DNA from: Tubulanus polymorphus
Taxonomy: Eukaryota > Nemertea > Palaeonemertea > Tubulaniformes > Tubulanidae
DNA length: 64,000 nucleotides
Assembly (NCBI RefSeq): GCF_964204645.1
Contig: NC_134035.1
Span: 5,022,501-5,086,500 of the forward strand
Direction of reading: 5' to 3'
The notes under the pieces were generated by a model, which did no database searches, had not been told where the DNA came from, and was given only the letters and a program-made list of their open reading frames with translations. Position 1 is the stretch's first letter; every line of letters begins with the position of its first letter. Shown here in pieces: positions 23,101-33,868 of the stretch. Position numbers and translations under genes: made by a program.

Positions 23101-24649
23101 GGACTGCTCATGTAGGGCAAGTAGATTTTTGAGGGGGCAAGTAAAATTTCAGATACGCTTGCCCCCGGGCAAGTGGTTCTTATTCCTTAGATCGGACCCT
23201 GAAGAAGATTTGTAATATTGTTTGAGGCTTAATCTTAGTGTAAACACAATCTGCTGTTTTCCAAAATGAGCATGATAAGTAAAATTGTAGTTTTCTATCT
23301 GAAGAATTGTTATTGAATGAAAGTAAAACAGTCTACTGTTTGATAAAGGGCTGAATTTGAACGCGCAAAAAACGTAGCTTACTTTTCCGCGATGAAAAAC
23401 TGTAAGGTCTCTGACGATTAGATAATTTTTTTAATTGTGAACTTACGTTCGACCATTCACGAATGCATTCTAAACAGAATGAATGATCGCAGGTCTCCGG
23501 GTTTCCGATCTCCTGTCCGATAAACCGACTCAGACAGATCGGACAACGCTCGCATTCATCGTTACTCTCATCGCTTTCAACTCCTTCCTCTTCATCTACA
23601 TCATCATCATCACCACCGCCAGCCTCTTCATCTTCACTGCCTGAAAATCATCCATAAAAAGGTTTAGCAACTGGTTGAAAAAATTCATACAAAGTTAAGT
23701 TAAATCGTATCAGGTCCTATCTCAATATTCTCAAATGCTCAATTATTCTTATGTTGCTTTAACGTAGGTTCACAGTATCAAGAACTACCTGAATTCAACA
23801 TAGACTTCTTTACTTTTTCTTGACATTTTTACAGACATATTCAAATAATCATTATAGACAAATTATTTTTTGAAACATTTTCCAAGCAGCGTTAATATAT
23901 TTCAGGGAAATTTTCTAAGACTTCATTTACCTTCCGTTTCCCCGTCTTCATCTTCAGTGTCCTAAAAAAACCGAACAAAAAATGGAGAATTTTAATTACT
24001 CGTGACACAATGCCTGATAATTTTTGACGCCATAAAAACGGTTAGAATAATGTTTATAAACTGATTGATACCTAGTATGATACGACGACGTGTAATACGT
24101 CATCAATATCGGCGTTTCAAAATAACAGTTGCAATTGTGAATTTAGACGTAATCAAATTCATTGCAAAATAACACGGCGCTTGTTTTATTTATGATTAAT
24201 TCTAAGAATTATTTTTGAGACGATGTGCCCTACGTCATCAATATATCGGGGCTAGACTGGTTGCCGGTCAATTCAAATCAATCATCAACGACCTTAAATC
24301 CAAAATAAATAACTTACGATTCTTAAATATCATATCATTTAGGTTGACAATAGAAAGAAATATATGAGTTATTTTTCAAGGCTTCAATAAACTTTAACGT
24401 TAGTTTTCTAGTTATATCTTTCATCATTTACACAATGCGTACCTCATCATCATCTTCTTCTTCATCATCAGTTTCATCTTCAATTTCATCTTCATCACCT
24501 TCGATTTCATCGCTTTTCATCAACTTCTTGCTGTTGATATCATCGTCTATGACACCATCTTGCTGCTGCTGATGCTGCTGCTGATGTTCATGTAACTTTT
24601 GTTTTGCAGAGATTTCTAAATCATCCTCCATTAAAACATCCTCAGACAT
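11192..24649 (-). CDS. PHRF1: PHD and RING finger domain-containing protein 1-like (PHRF1)
   Basis: Nuclear RING-type ubiquitin ligase and chromatin/CTD-associated protein. Exons on the minus strand: 24649-24443, 23961-23931, 23640-23447, 22090-22007, 21922-21789, 21697-21609, 20968-20796, 20068-19802, 18859-18660, 17395-17294, 17198-17071, 16578-12497, 12108-11980, 11392-11192. Phases close to 2006 aa plus TAG. The acidic N-terminus is followed by a RING (CPIC ... [13 protein letters not shown] ... CPVDR, about residues 112-160) and a PHD finger (CQIC ... CDGCDQGFHMDC ... WFCPTC, about 196-242). Basic stretches follow, then a 4082-nt exon rich in RS, SP and poly-Pro. The last two exons encode an SRI-like RNA polymerase II CTD-binding region ([36 protein letters not shown]), very close to the vertebrate PHRF1 tail. 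The start ATG has an in-frame TAA nine bases upstream. At 2006 aa it is longer than human PHRF1 (about 1650 aa), mostly from repeat-rich disorder. It is divergent to the adaptor gene at 27921. Confidence 0.93.
12195..12445. repeat. About 120-bp tandem repeat, two copies
   Basis: Two diverged units share TCAAGTGAAGTAGTGAACRC, ATGTGAAG, GATCAGWYTTTGGAAGYGTA, GTTTGTAGTTCACTTTCAAT and TGAAAATG. The array ends about 50 bp from the PHRF1 giant exon edge (12497), inside the following intron. Confidence 0.75.
13265..13520 (-). repeat. Degenerate SSPTGRLP repeat in PHRF1
   Basis: A second, shorter repetitive stretch in the same exon encodes variants of (A/V)SSPTGRLP separated by 2-6 residues, about eight units. 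It lies between the poly-Pro region and the Lys-rich C-terminal linker. It is probably intrinsically disordered; no function is assigned. Confidence 0.75.
14892..15215 (-). repeat. In-frame nonapeptide array SP(E/D)(S/T)VRRHA in PHRF1
   Basis: Within the giant PHRF1 exon, 12 consecutive 27-nt units encode degenerate nonapeptides such as [18 protein letters not shown] and SPDSVRRNK (about residues 990-1100), fading into [11 protein letters not shown]. The Ser-Pro at positions 1-2, acidic residue at 3, hydroxyl residue at 4 and Arg at 6 or 7 are the most constant. Every unit is a potential proline-directed phosphorylation site in an Arg-rich context. The opposite strand is also open here, but only as a shadow of the repeat. 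SR/SP richness is normal for PHRF1; regular tandem organisation is what stands out. Confidence 0.9.
16864..17015. repeat. Palindromic element family H1 (copy 4)
   Basis: Inside the PHRF1 intron between exons 17198-17071 and 16578-12497, ending about 55 bp from the 17071 exon edge. Ends GGGGCTAGTTCCAAAGCC and CTATGGAACCGGCCTC, with the family's CTTAGTCC/TTAAGAC interior. Confidence 0.75.
17703..17941. repeat. MITE family H3 (copy 1)
   Basis: Family H3 is about 195-240 bp with ends CAGGGTCCGATCTWAG and its reverse complement. The interior has CGGGACAAGTA...GGGCAAGTAG and TTATGTCTCAAAGC. This copy lies in a PHRF1 intron. Confidence 0.8.
17944..18043. repeat. Palindromic element family H1 (partial copy 5)
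   Basis: A degraded copy without clear CAGGG termini that keeps the TTAGTCTTAAGACAAGTCTT and GGTCTTAAGTC core words. It lies immediately after the H3 element that ends at 17941. Confidence 0.6.
19007..19480. mobile_element. piggyBac-like non-autonomous element (TTAA-flanked)
   Basis: Begins TTAACCCATTAGTACTCAAG and ends CTTGAGTGCTAATGGGTTAA, i.e. 16-bp near-perfect inverted repeats with TTAA at each end, the obligatory piggyBac target. It lies in a PHRF1 intron. A tRNA B-box-like GGGTTCGAATCCC occurs inside near 19360. Confidence 0.75.
20124..20149. repeat. (ATTC)n microsatellite
   Basis: About six ATTC units, in the PHRF1 intron between exons 20968-20796 and 20068-19802. Confidence 0.9.
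20480..20768. mobile_element. piggyBac-like MITE (copy 2)
   Basis: Starts TTAACCCTTTCAGTGCGTCT and ends CAGCACTGAAAGGGTTAA. Internal arms ACACTGCAGTGCGGTGTAT and ATACACCGCACCGCAGTGTA form further palindromes. Its right end lies only 27 bp from the PHRF1 exon edge at 20796, next to that exon's splice donor. Confidence 0.8.
21081..21222. repeat. Palindromic element family H2 (copy 2)
   Basis: In the PHRF1 intron between exons 21697-21609 and 20968-20796. Left end GCGGTTGCTCAAAGGTTTG, right end CTTTTGAGCAACTTCAGCCC. It is 40 bp from copy 3, so two insertions lie side by side in the same intron. Confidence 0.75.
21263..21397. repeat. Palindromic element family H2 (copy 3)
   Basis: Best preserved copy: CAGGGGTCGGTTGCTCAAAA on the left and TTTTGAGCAACTGGCCCC on the right, with inner arms GGTTAGAGTTAACCAG and GGTTATCTTTAACC. 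Confidence 0.8.
22962..23201. repeat. MITE family H3 (copy 2)
   Basis: Best copy: CAGGGTCCGATCTAAGCACT at the left and CCTTAGATCGGACCCTG at the right. It lies in the PHRF1 intron between exons 23640-23447 and 22090-22007. Confidence 0.85.
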
Positions 24650-25406
24650 ACCTATTTAGGAAATATTGCAAGAACGCTGTCCTATCATCGATGTATATGA
24701 TCAAGAATATAAACGTAGTGTCTCAAGATCCTCGGTGGCGCCCTTAACCACCATACAAATAAAATATAAGCCACGCTAAAAAAAAATTCATATTGGAAAA
24801 TTGATTGGAGAGCATCTACGTCGTCGTATTAAGTATTGGCTTTTTATTCGAGCGCCCTTTCCTTTCGACAACAGATACGCCAGGTTCACATGTTCAATTT
24901 CATTATGCGGTACGTCAATAAGTGTATAAACAGTATCAGACTACATGTCATTCAGTAGCCTATATATGTCAATAATTGTATACTGTTTCCAGTGAGCACG
25001 TGCTACACTAGAATATAAATATCCAGGGATTTCCCGACAGTTGAAAAAAATCAATGCACGCGAGGGTCAAGACGGGTCTAGACTGCTGCGCTCAACGGGC
25101 TGAATAAAAAAAACAGTATTTTGATGCCTCAATTTTTCAAGTATCCCATTCGGTGCCTCAATTGTGCAGCTTATTCATTCCCAAGGCAAAGGCATCGAAA
25201 TATATGCAAACATTAGGTAATTAAATCAAAATTAATAGGAAAATGCCGAGCTTTATTGACAAAAATTTCATTACCTAGGTCTATCTAACAAATGTGACAA
25301 ATATTAGATGGATAATAAGTCATCAAACTATTTCAATCATGCAGCATGTAGGCCTACACCGATCTCTGGAAGAAAAGTGCTTCAAGCGAACTGCTAATGA
25401 TCGCTT

Positions 25407-25918
25407 CTACTGTCTGTCACACCTGCTCTCCGTGCAACGTTTTGGTCCGTAATTTCGTTAATAATCAGTTTTTTATCTACCTTTATTACGCATCAATTTG
25501 TTTAGTGACGCATTTGCATTCAGAAATAAACAACTATTTTTACTAAAGTTGTTTTTGTTTTCATTTATGAGCGATAGTTTACTCAACATCAAAATCCGCT
25601 CCACAGACGCTCGGAAACATTACAGTGACATCATCACCTGCTCATTAGCATATCAAAATACAGTAGGTGGCGCCATGTGACGGGCCATAAAAGCGTTTTT
25701 CAGCATTATGCAGGCGTATGCTACGTAAACTATCGCTGATAGATAAAAACACAAACAAATCTATGCCAGTTCATGATTTATTTCTGAATGCAAATTCCTT
25801 ACTGAACAAATTGATGCATAACCTGATAACATTTACAGATAAACCGATTATTAACGAAATTACGGACCAAAACGTCGCACGGAGAGGTGTGACGAAACAG
25901 ACAGTAGCCAAAAAAGAA
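25407..25918. mobile_element. Large foldback element, about 190-bp arms, between PHRF1 and the adaptor gene
   Basis: Bases 25407-25582 and 25725-25918 are imperfect inverted repeats: CCGTAATTTCGTTAATAATC on the left pairs with GATTATTAACGAAATTACGG on the right, and TTTGCATTCAGAAATAAACA with TTTATTTCTGAATGCAAAT. The spacer is about 140 bp. Apparent ORFs on the right arm follow from the repeat. Confidence 0.8.
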
Positions 25919-27547
25919 CTTGTTGATTATGAACCTTCCCCCACCTCCGGACCAAACAAACAAATGAAATGCTGGGGGACCTAGCCTATATGAGCACCCA
26001 TTACAAAATTTTTTCCGTCCGTATCCCCATTCCTCCGAGGCGTATGAGGGCTTGTGCCTTAAGCGCTAGTTTTTTTAGGACTGCAATGATTTATTTTCAA
26101 CCCGCAATAACTCACTGTCTGCTAATTATTCGAGGAGGCAGATCGATTCGATATGATGGCCGATGCCGATGGGGTGCACTTTTTAGTTTTGTTTTCACTT
26201 TCTCCTCCACGATGCTACGACGCAAACCAGGCACAAATTAGCGAATTACACATTTAACATAATTACCTAACTTAGAGACGACAGCGCGCTGCGACTGGAC
26301 GTCGATTTGAACCAGAATCGACGAGTTTTAACACGAAAAAAGTCAGAAAATACACAGCTGAACTGAGAACAAGGTACCCGGATGCGGTATTACTAAGTAT
26401 CGCTAATTAAAATCAATTCAAATTTATTCATAAACATGAATTGCTGCATCGAAAAAATGATTTTCCCTCTATTTAAGTAAAGTAAATATATAAGGACTTT
26501 ATGAAGCGGCTGTTGTTCTCTTCTCTGGGCAAACAACGAAATCAACGTTTCGTGCACCAGGCGAGTTAAGTTTAAGGGGGTTTAAGTTGCGCGAATGGCA
26601 CTTCGAGTCATTTTAGGTCTTGTCTCGTAGCCCGTGATGATCTATGTGGCCTCTACGAGACTCTCCACCGCGCTCAGCGGATCTGAATTCAAAATAAAAA
26701 CCGAATGCAGACAGTTATGACACGACGATCAGTTTTTCCTATGCGCATTCATCGTTTGGAATATCACTCAGTGGTATCAAGGGTCCAAAATAACTATATA
26801 AAAGAATTTCTATGGCATGTATTTATAAGATTGTCAATATTATTTTCTATTTTTTTTTAAAGTACCACTTCGACACTTCACCATCTGAACAACATGTTGA
26901 ATCTCATGAAATGACAACCCTGTTTGACCTAAAATGTTTTATTTATTTATGATTGCTAGGACCTAAATACGCGATGTATTTTAGATGTGTCATAACGAAT
27001 CAATTGGATGCGAAATATAAGCAGATTAAGTCCTAACGACTTAACCGGTAAATATATCTGATACATTGCGTTAATTGTTGTAAATTACATAGAAAAGACG
27101 ATGATAAATATTTGATAGTCTGTTTAACCTACTCCGATATAGTTTCATTTTGTCTTGTTGTCAATTCAAGTGTGGTGACTAAATGGCCACAATCGTTAAT
27201 TCTACTTAGCATACATAGTTGGCTTTTGCCTGTATGTTGATGATAAGGGATTTAAAAGATTGAGCCAAATTCTTTCTTTGCCAGCCAACAAAAGGGCAAA
27301 ACGGCAAAAAAGAGTCGAGCGAGAGGGGTTAATTTCAACATTCTCAGAACCACAGCTGATGAGGGAAGACTTGAAGAAAGAAAGGAACCTTTCTTCATAG
27401 TAAAACTAATTAGGTTTATGGATATGTTCTCATAATGTCATTATTTAATGCAACGATAATTTGTTTAAGGATTTGTAGGGAATATGATGATAATCCAAAT
27501 TGTTGACTTGGTCACGATTGGTAGAACACTATATCCGTGTTGACGCG

Positions 27548-27778
27548 ATGAGGAGAGAATCCCACAATGATAATAAAAAGTCCGAAAATGAAACTTCGAG
27601 ATAGTAGTTTATTTCAACGTTCCGACTATATCCTAATAGTCATCTTCAGGAATGAAGATGACTATCCTGACTTTCCTGAAGATGACTATTAGGATATAGT
27701 CGAAACGTTGAAATAAACTACTATCTCGAAGTTTCATTTTCGGACTTTTTATTATCATTGTGGGATTCTCTCCTCATT
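27548..27778. mobile_element. Near-perfect 100-bp-arm hairpin element upstream of the adaptor gene
   Basis: Arms 27548-27650 and 27676-27778 are reverse complements with about one mismatch (AACGTTCCGACT versus AACGTTTCGACT). The outer ends are ATGAGGAGAGAATCCCACAA and its complement. A short central segment repeats GAAGATGACTAT. It ends about 140 bp before the start codon at 27921. Confidence 0.88.
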
Positions 27779-27920
27779 GTTGACTTGGCTTTGTGAACTT
27801 TTTCAGGTAAAGGGGCCTGGTGAGGGTTAAAGGTCTATATGATAAAGTTGCATCGTCGTTCTCAGCTGAGCAAACTTAATCACTTAAGTTCTCGAAAATC
27901 TCTTCTGCGCAGCGCTCAAA

Positions 27921-30382
27921 ATGGGGGATGCCAGTGAAGCTGTTTCTAGCACCGTTGACGGTGAGGTGATCGGCGAAACTGATGTTCCGGTTACCGTCGA
28001 TGAAAAATTGATTACGCAAGATGATATGACCGTTGAGCAGATGTTCGACGCGCTGAACCGAGTGCCTTTACGCTATCTGGCGAACAAGGATGAAATCAGC
28101 GTTTATATGAATTGTGAGAGCGTTAATGGTCACGCTTGGAAACTGATTCTGGAGGCTGCGTATGAACATCGCAGAATTCCTAAATATCATGTGATGATTA
28201 AGGTAAATCAAATGAAATCATCGTCATTATCTAAGATCCGAATGAAAAACTCGAGCCCAAAACTTCTTAAAATTTGCATCTATATTTATATCAGGGGCCC
28301 TGCAACTCCTTGATTCCTTAGAAAGTCCTAAATGGAAAAGTTTTTAAAAGGTGCGTGAAACGCCTATGATTTGAGCAAAATGTCCAAAACTCCATCAATT
28401 TTGAGGAAAAGGCAATTAGAACTGTTTGTAGATCGAACAGTTGGATTTTATTTATTTACCAAATTAGGCAGTTACCGAATTAAAAAAGTGAGTTTAGTAG
28501 TTAGTGTACGGTAAAGGATAATTGTTTCGTACAAAACCACTGAATTAAAGGTGTACCAAGATAAACAGTACCGATTTAGGAGGAGTCTACTGTAATTGCA
28601 GACACTTCCACGAAATGTTCTCCTTTAAAACTCCTTATATCCAGATATCCAGGAATGACTGATCTGTAGGGAGCCCGTTTGATAATAGGTAGACTTTCAG
28701 GTTATTTGTAGGTGGTGATCTAAGCAACAACTACGAAGTAAAACTTTTGGTGATCCATCTTTTTCTTTGTAGAAAATCGAGAACATTAACAACGGAATGA
28801 AATCGCACAGCGACCATTTAATCGATCATCTCGAAGAACAGAACTTCACGGTCGGTGAATTCTATCAGATCTGCAAGGCTACAATACCGACCCGGCGAAA
28901 CATAATCGATTTGATCGAAAATTCCGGTAAGCCCTGCTCCTAATTATGGGCCAATTCCGAATGATGCCGGGTTGTATTGTAAATATTCACCTGCTCTTCG
29001 ATCATCAGTTTCAGAAACGATGGAAAAATGGGAGACTCAACAAAAAATGTTACGCGATGAAAAAGAACGCTTAGACAGTGCGGGTAAATTCGTCTGCGCA
29101 ATTTGTCGATGCCCAATTTACAATTTGGAAAATACTCCCGTATTCAGTTGTAAATGTTTGAATCAGCTGACGGCCTTACGCATCGGTCCATCAGTTTGTT
29201 CACCGGGTGGCATGCCCGTCAGTCCGCCTATCGGTACATATCCGAGTTTCGGTAGCGTTCTACAACATAATCTGACCGTTTGTGAAAACAACAACGACGT
29301 GTACGTCAGAGACGGAAACAACGTTTCGTATCCGCAGCCGTCTGCCGATCAATTGAGGACGATATCCGGCGTCAGTTTGGTGGTGAACACGTCGGACCGA
29401 GAGAGTTTGTCGTCGGCGAGCGATTCGCCGCTTTCGAATCGGTCAAGTTTAGGCGATTCGTATTTGGGCGATTCGCGCGCCAGTTTCGATCAGGTGCTGT
29501 GCAGGGAGGCGTTCAACTGCTTGGCGACGGGTTATCAGGCGCATTGTCCGAACGGCAACGAAAGCACCGCGTTCAATCGACAGGGCAGTTACCCCGGCTC
29601 GAACGGCGGTAACAGACCCGTACAGAACTGTTTTCAGAAGCGTCGATCGGACGGCGGTATACAGGTCGGGCAGTGGGAGAGACAAGTGATGAATCGTACG
29701 GAAATTAACGGCAACAGTATTCGAGGTACGTCTAGTATTTTCCGTTAAGAGTTTCGACTCAAATCTAACTTGTTAATCGTTGTTAATGAGTCTTTCGATG
29801 AAATGCTCCGAGTCCATGTGTTGTGAAGTGAAGTTTTTACTATAGTTCAATAGTCAAAATCTATATCTTATGATTACCTGTAAAATACTATATTCACGTG
29901 ATACACGGTATGAGTAGAGATGAGTCGTTTGTCATAGACAGTATTTACTTAGTAATTAACAGTTTCGGAGTTAGATAATTGTTGTCATCAAAGTTTGGAT
30001 AGTTTACTGTTAATATGAAATCCCGCGCTAAAAATGAAATATGATTGAAATTGTAGTAAGGAAAATATACTAGCTGGAGGAAACTTTTCGAATTTTATTT
30101 TTGATTGTTGGTGCGTGTTCGAATTGTGATGGGGGTGGACCAGTCCATCCGGTCCATAAAGTAACAGTAATTGATAACTGGATGTCGATGGTTTTATTGT
30201 AGTGAGCGCGCTGCAAGTGACATTCGTACCAGTGATGAAACCGGTGGAACTCGTACGCAAGTGTATCGAACAGTACAACTTCCTTCGTCAACGAGGGGAT
30301 TTCGAACAGTGTCACTTTCATTGGCCGAATCCGCAGAAATCGAGCGACGAGTTACTTCGCAATATCAACTGCGTAAGTATCC

Positions 30383-30457
<75 letters not shown>

Positions 30458-32594
30458 ATAATTGATAATTTGATAATTTAGCGTAGTCTAGAAAATCTGT
30501 CTAAAGGAGTGTTGTTTTTAGGAGTGGGTGGTCTGAAGCACTGATGCGTCAGCGATGAAAGATGAACTTTGTTTTTACCATATATAATCAAGGTTTCGAA
30601 AGTGTTTTACTGTCTAACAACCAACAGCAAATGAAACCATCTTCGCTGTATTTAAGGGGATTTTTGAAAACGCCTCAAGGGGGAGCATCGGCATTGTTAG
30701 GGGCCATTGATAATTGAATAATAATAGATACAAACTACCAAAAATCCTCCTCTTTATGTATTTTTTGACGCCTTATAAAACGTTACCATTATGAAACCTA
30801 AACAATGCTAACCATTCAGCGTCATTTTACAAACGACAGCCGTAAATCGATGTGCAAAACGTCACAGGTCTATGTGTACACAAACAAGCTATCTGGCAAA
30901 ATATTATTGACATAGATATAGAATGGCTTCCTGTGATTATATAATGACCTATATTTGAACGTCGAAATGTTATATTGCATTGAATATCATTAGAAGATGT
31001 ATTGTAATAGTAAAGGATGTATGATTATATCAGAAGCGGCAGGCATAAATAGAAATGATAAGTAAATCAGATTATTCGGTTAAATGGCGGATGTATACAC
31101 GATTTGGAAGTCTGATATAAAAGTCAGACCCTGACGTGGGCATGCCGGTGGAATGACGAAGCTATCTACGATGTGTGTAGGGCCGGCGTGAATTTCATCA
31201 GCGGCTACAAGCGGTCTATATGGAAATGTGTAAACATATAATTTCAATATTCAAACGTTTTAGAAAATATGTTTGATATTAGGAGTATGCAGGTTTCGTG
31301 AGATTAGCAATTTATAATAGCATAGCTGTCATATACGGCTCCGCTTCTTCTGATGGCATGTATATTAGGTGACAATTTAATTCAATTCTTTATTGATCCT
31401 TATTACATTGAAATTCCGGGATAAAATTCCCAAATTCAATAAATACAAATTTTAAAATAAATTAATACAACATACATGACACACGGGTAATTCATACAGA
31501 ACAACATAAGCATGTTATTTTAAATGACAATGTCTACTTCAACCCACCCAGACTCAAGACTCTAGGATATCGAGTGACAGCCAAACCCGTGGCCCGGGAC
31601 CGGGCCGGCTGGCTAGGCCACACGATATGCTCGAAGTCATGATGAAGCAGACATCAGAAGAGCTCTTTCTTCAACCATGGAGGCAATGAAGTTGCAGACC
31701 AGCTTAGAGGCCTAAGTAAATGAAGTCGGTCGCAAGTTCGCGATCAATTATTGAGAATTTTCAATAAAAAAAATTTAAACCACTACTAGAGTCAAAGACC
31801 TGTATCATCTACCCAATCGCCAAATCTCATCATTCCCCAAATTTCTTAAAACTTCGATTTCAAATTTGCAATTCCACATTAGCTTAGCCCAGAAATTCTA
31901 CATTTTTTTCGCAGGCGTCAAATAATTTTCTAAAATTAATTTTCTTGTTGATACTGCTCCTTAGGGGAGGGGCTAACTTCTTATTTCACGCGTTGAAAGA
32001 CGATGGTTAATGTAATTGGTTAAAGAAAATAGATGATAATAAATACATACTGCCAAAAATTCTGAAAGACGATGGTTTAAGATCAGCAAGGTTTTGCACG
32101 ACCCCCTTATGAACGCTGCATTCTCTCCTACTATTTTGTGGAATTTGATTTGATAAAGAAAATCTTTACCACCGGTCTCGCAATATGTCGATGTCTCTGT
32201 TTTCTGAAATAATTTGAAATCGAATGAAGTCAGTTTGAACGGTATTTGATATGGTTTTATGTTACAGGCTAACGTCATAGTGTTCTGTATCCCGGAGAAT
32301 ATCGGCGCGTTTTCCATGTACTACAAACCGGGTCTCGTCGACGACAACGAATTGCTTCAAAAGAACCGAACTATACAATACATCGTGCAGTACATCTACC
32401 GGAACGCGCGCGATCTCGCGCGACGCGTCGTGCTGCTCACGTTGCCGGGCGCGTCGGTGCCCGCGTTGGCCGCCGAGCCGTTGCGGGCTTGCCGAGCGTT
32501 CAAAATGGACGGCGACATGAACAAGCTCGTCGGACACATGAAGAAAATGTTCGGACAAGTCGCGATCGAGAAACGAGAGATGGGGAAGAATTGA
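27921..32594 (+). CDS. Death-domain + SEFIR adaptor, Act1/CIKS (TRAF3IP2)-like
   Basis: Predicted cytosolic adaptor. Exons 27921-28202, 28773-28926, 29015-29725, 30203-30372, 32268-32594; all GT-AG, phases consistent, 547 aa. Residues about 48-145 look like a death domain: Trp in HAWKLILEAA near 73, then LIDHLEEQNFTVGEFYQIC and a final NIIDLIENS helix, as in IRAK/Pelle-type death domains. A Ser/Asn-rich linker follows, holding a CAICRCPI ... CKC cysteine cluster near residue 173. From about 383 to the end the predicted pattern follows a SEFIR domain: a beta strand LQVTFVPV, helix ELVRKCIEQYNFL, strand NVIVFCIPE, helix TIQYIVQYIYRNA, strand RRVVLLTLPG, and a closing helix NKLVGHMKKMF after a strand-like LRACRAFKM, parallel to human Act1. 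Vertebrate Act1 joins IL-17 receptors to TRAF6. The start ATG has a good context (AAAATGG). Gene calls could differ at the linker. Family assignment is by eye; a TIR-type or other death-fold adaptor is the alternative. Confidence 0.75.
28293..28675. repeat. Family H6-like palindromic repeat (copy 2)
   Basis: Begins GGGGCCCTGCAACTCCTTGA and ends with ATCTGTAGGGAGCCCG after CTCCTTATATCCAGATATCC. Located in the first intron of the adaptor gene. Confidence 0.6.
30388..30454. repeat. (TA)n microsatellite, about 33 units
   Basis: Uninterrupted TA repeat of about 66 bp, beginning 16 nt after the splice donor of adaptor exon 30203-30372. Other, shorter (TA)n tracts are at 32977-33005, 36088-36116 and 39649-39674. 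Confidence 0.97.
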
Positions 32595-32704
32595 TGATCG
32601 CGTAAGTCGCATGTTACGGTACAATCCGGTCAGGTCATGTGTACTATTCAGTCATATCCGATCAACCCGCATGTATTCAAGTTATTGCTTATTAAAATCT
32701 GCAA

Positions 32705-32820
32705 TGAGCAAGTTGCTCGAAATTTGGTTTGTTAGAGTTAACCAGTGGATAGTTGACATAAGGACGTCGCTATGGTATTTATCCGCCGGATATCTTTATC
32801 CAACCATCGAGCAACAACAG
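32705..32820. repeat. Palindromic element family H2 (copy 4)
   Basis: About 110 bp after the adaptor gene's stop codon, so probably in its 3'UTR. GAGCAAGTTGCTCGAAATTT on the left, ATCGAGCAACAACAG on the right. Confidence 0.65.
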
Positions 32821-32972
32821 GCAAATTCAAAGTTTCAAAGTTTTTAGATAGGAAATTGAAGCATTCTTAGACTGCCGATGGCTTGGTAAATAATTCAAAA
32901 CTGCATTCGACATATCTGAATTGAAATTCAATTTGATCCGGAATAAGTGAAATCAAACCGCTGTATAAATGA

Positions 32973-33005
<33 letters not shown>

Positions 33006-33785
33006 CTGGTGATGCTGTTAAACTGTTTGATGGCTGTACGAAAGAACTCAATGTTGTCATGGAGATGCTTGCGTTTTTATGGAACAGCCTCAAAAATATT
33101 TATTTACGCAGCCACATATATCACCATTAACATGTGAGAGAACTGAATACAATTGATAAATTGTATGCTGGCGAATATCAAACAACTCTTTTAGGTCCTA
33201 CCAGCACTGAATTATGGTCTCGGCAGCGAACAAATTGGGTTTAATAATCAGATAATGTGATGGCTGATTAATATTTCACATGGGTGATATCAGATTCAAT
33301 TAATCAGCGTAAGGCAGTACGGGGAGTGTTGTTGATTTATTCGATGAATTGAAATCAAATTCGAAACCCGATTGATTTCGCGAATAGACGGCATCATAAT
33401 TCACGATGAAATATATGCAGTAGAGAGGCTGCGTACGGGCCTTTTTTCATGCGAATTTTACATTTTTTCGTGTTTTTCGTTTTCAAGCGTTCATTTCATA
33501 TTTGACAAAAACCACTTCGTTTATTGATGACATCACTGAATATATCAGCGCTCTCGGAGTAGAAGAAGAATAAAAGATCCAGTGCCACTGTATTCATGCC
33601 CTATCTGCACAGGATACTGATTATATATAGCCTATATGCACAAATAGACATCTTTTACGATTGTATACGCTGTTAGTAAAGTGCTCTATATATGCTTTAT
33701 GTATTTTTATCCCTGTCACGTCGTGTCGGAACCGGAAAGAAATCATTACATTATCGAATATACATGTAGCAATAATATATTTCAT

Positions 33786-33868
33786 GGGCAAAAGTCTCAG
33801 TAGGTAAATAATTCGACTGGTAATACTCTTCTCGTCAATCAGGGGTTCGAATCCTGGCAGAATTTTGC
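33786..33868 (+). repeat. tRNA-Thr-like pseudogene or SINE head
   Basis: GCAAAA...TTTTGC could form an acceptor stem. CTCAGTAGGTAAA resembles an A box, CTGGTAA resembles a tRNA-Thr(GGT) anticodon loop, and GGGGTTCGAATCCTGG gives a good T-arm. The D-stem and anticodon stem do not pair, so it is unlikely to be a functional tRNA. Confidence 0.45.

Larger units (their letters stand above)
24650..27920. promoter_or_regulatory. Intergenic region between divergent PHRF1 and the adaptor gene
   Basis: This 3.3-kb interval must contain the promoters of both divergent genes. The sequence shows two large inverted-repeat elements (25407-25918 and 27548-27778) and otherwise AT-rich DNA. No CpG island, TATA box or initiator could be fixed by eye. 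Short ORFs at 25498-26241 show no domain. Confidence 0.5.

Noticed and set aside
25718-26241. Two adjacent 88-90-codon ORFs between the divergent genes
   Set aside because: The first lies on the arm of the foldback element at 25407-25918; the second has no domain and ordinary intergenic composition.
27676-27722. Hammerhead-ribozyme-like string: CTGAAGAT, a GACTAT/ATAGTC stem, then GAAAC
   Set aside because: The first core box needs CTGATGA before the stem; here it is CTGAAGAT, one base longer and different, and no cleavage-site stem I/III arrangement could be drawn.
30171-30465. ORFs ending in Tyr-Ile repeats
   Set aside because: They read through the splice donor at 30373 into the (TA)n tract.
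33786-33868. Functional tRNA-Thr
   Set aside because: Good T-arm and acceptor-like ends, but the D and anticodon stems do not pair, so it is listed only as a tRNA-like repeat.
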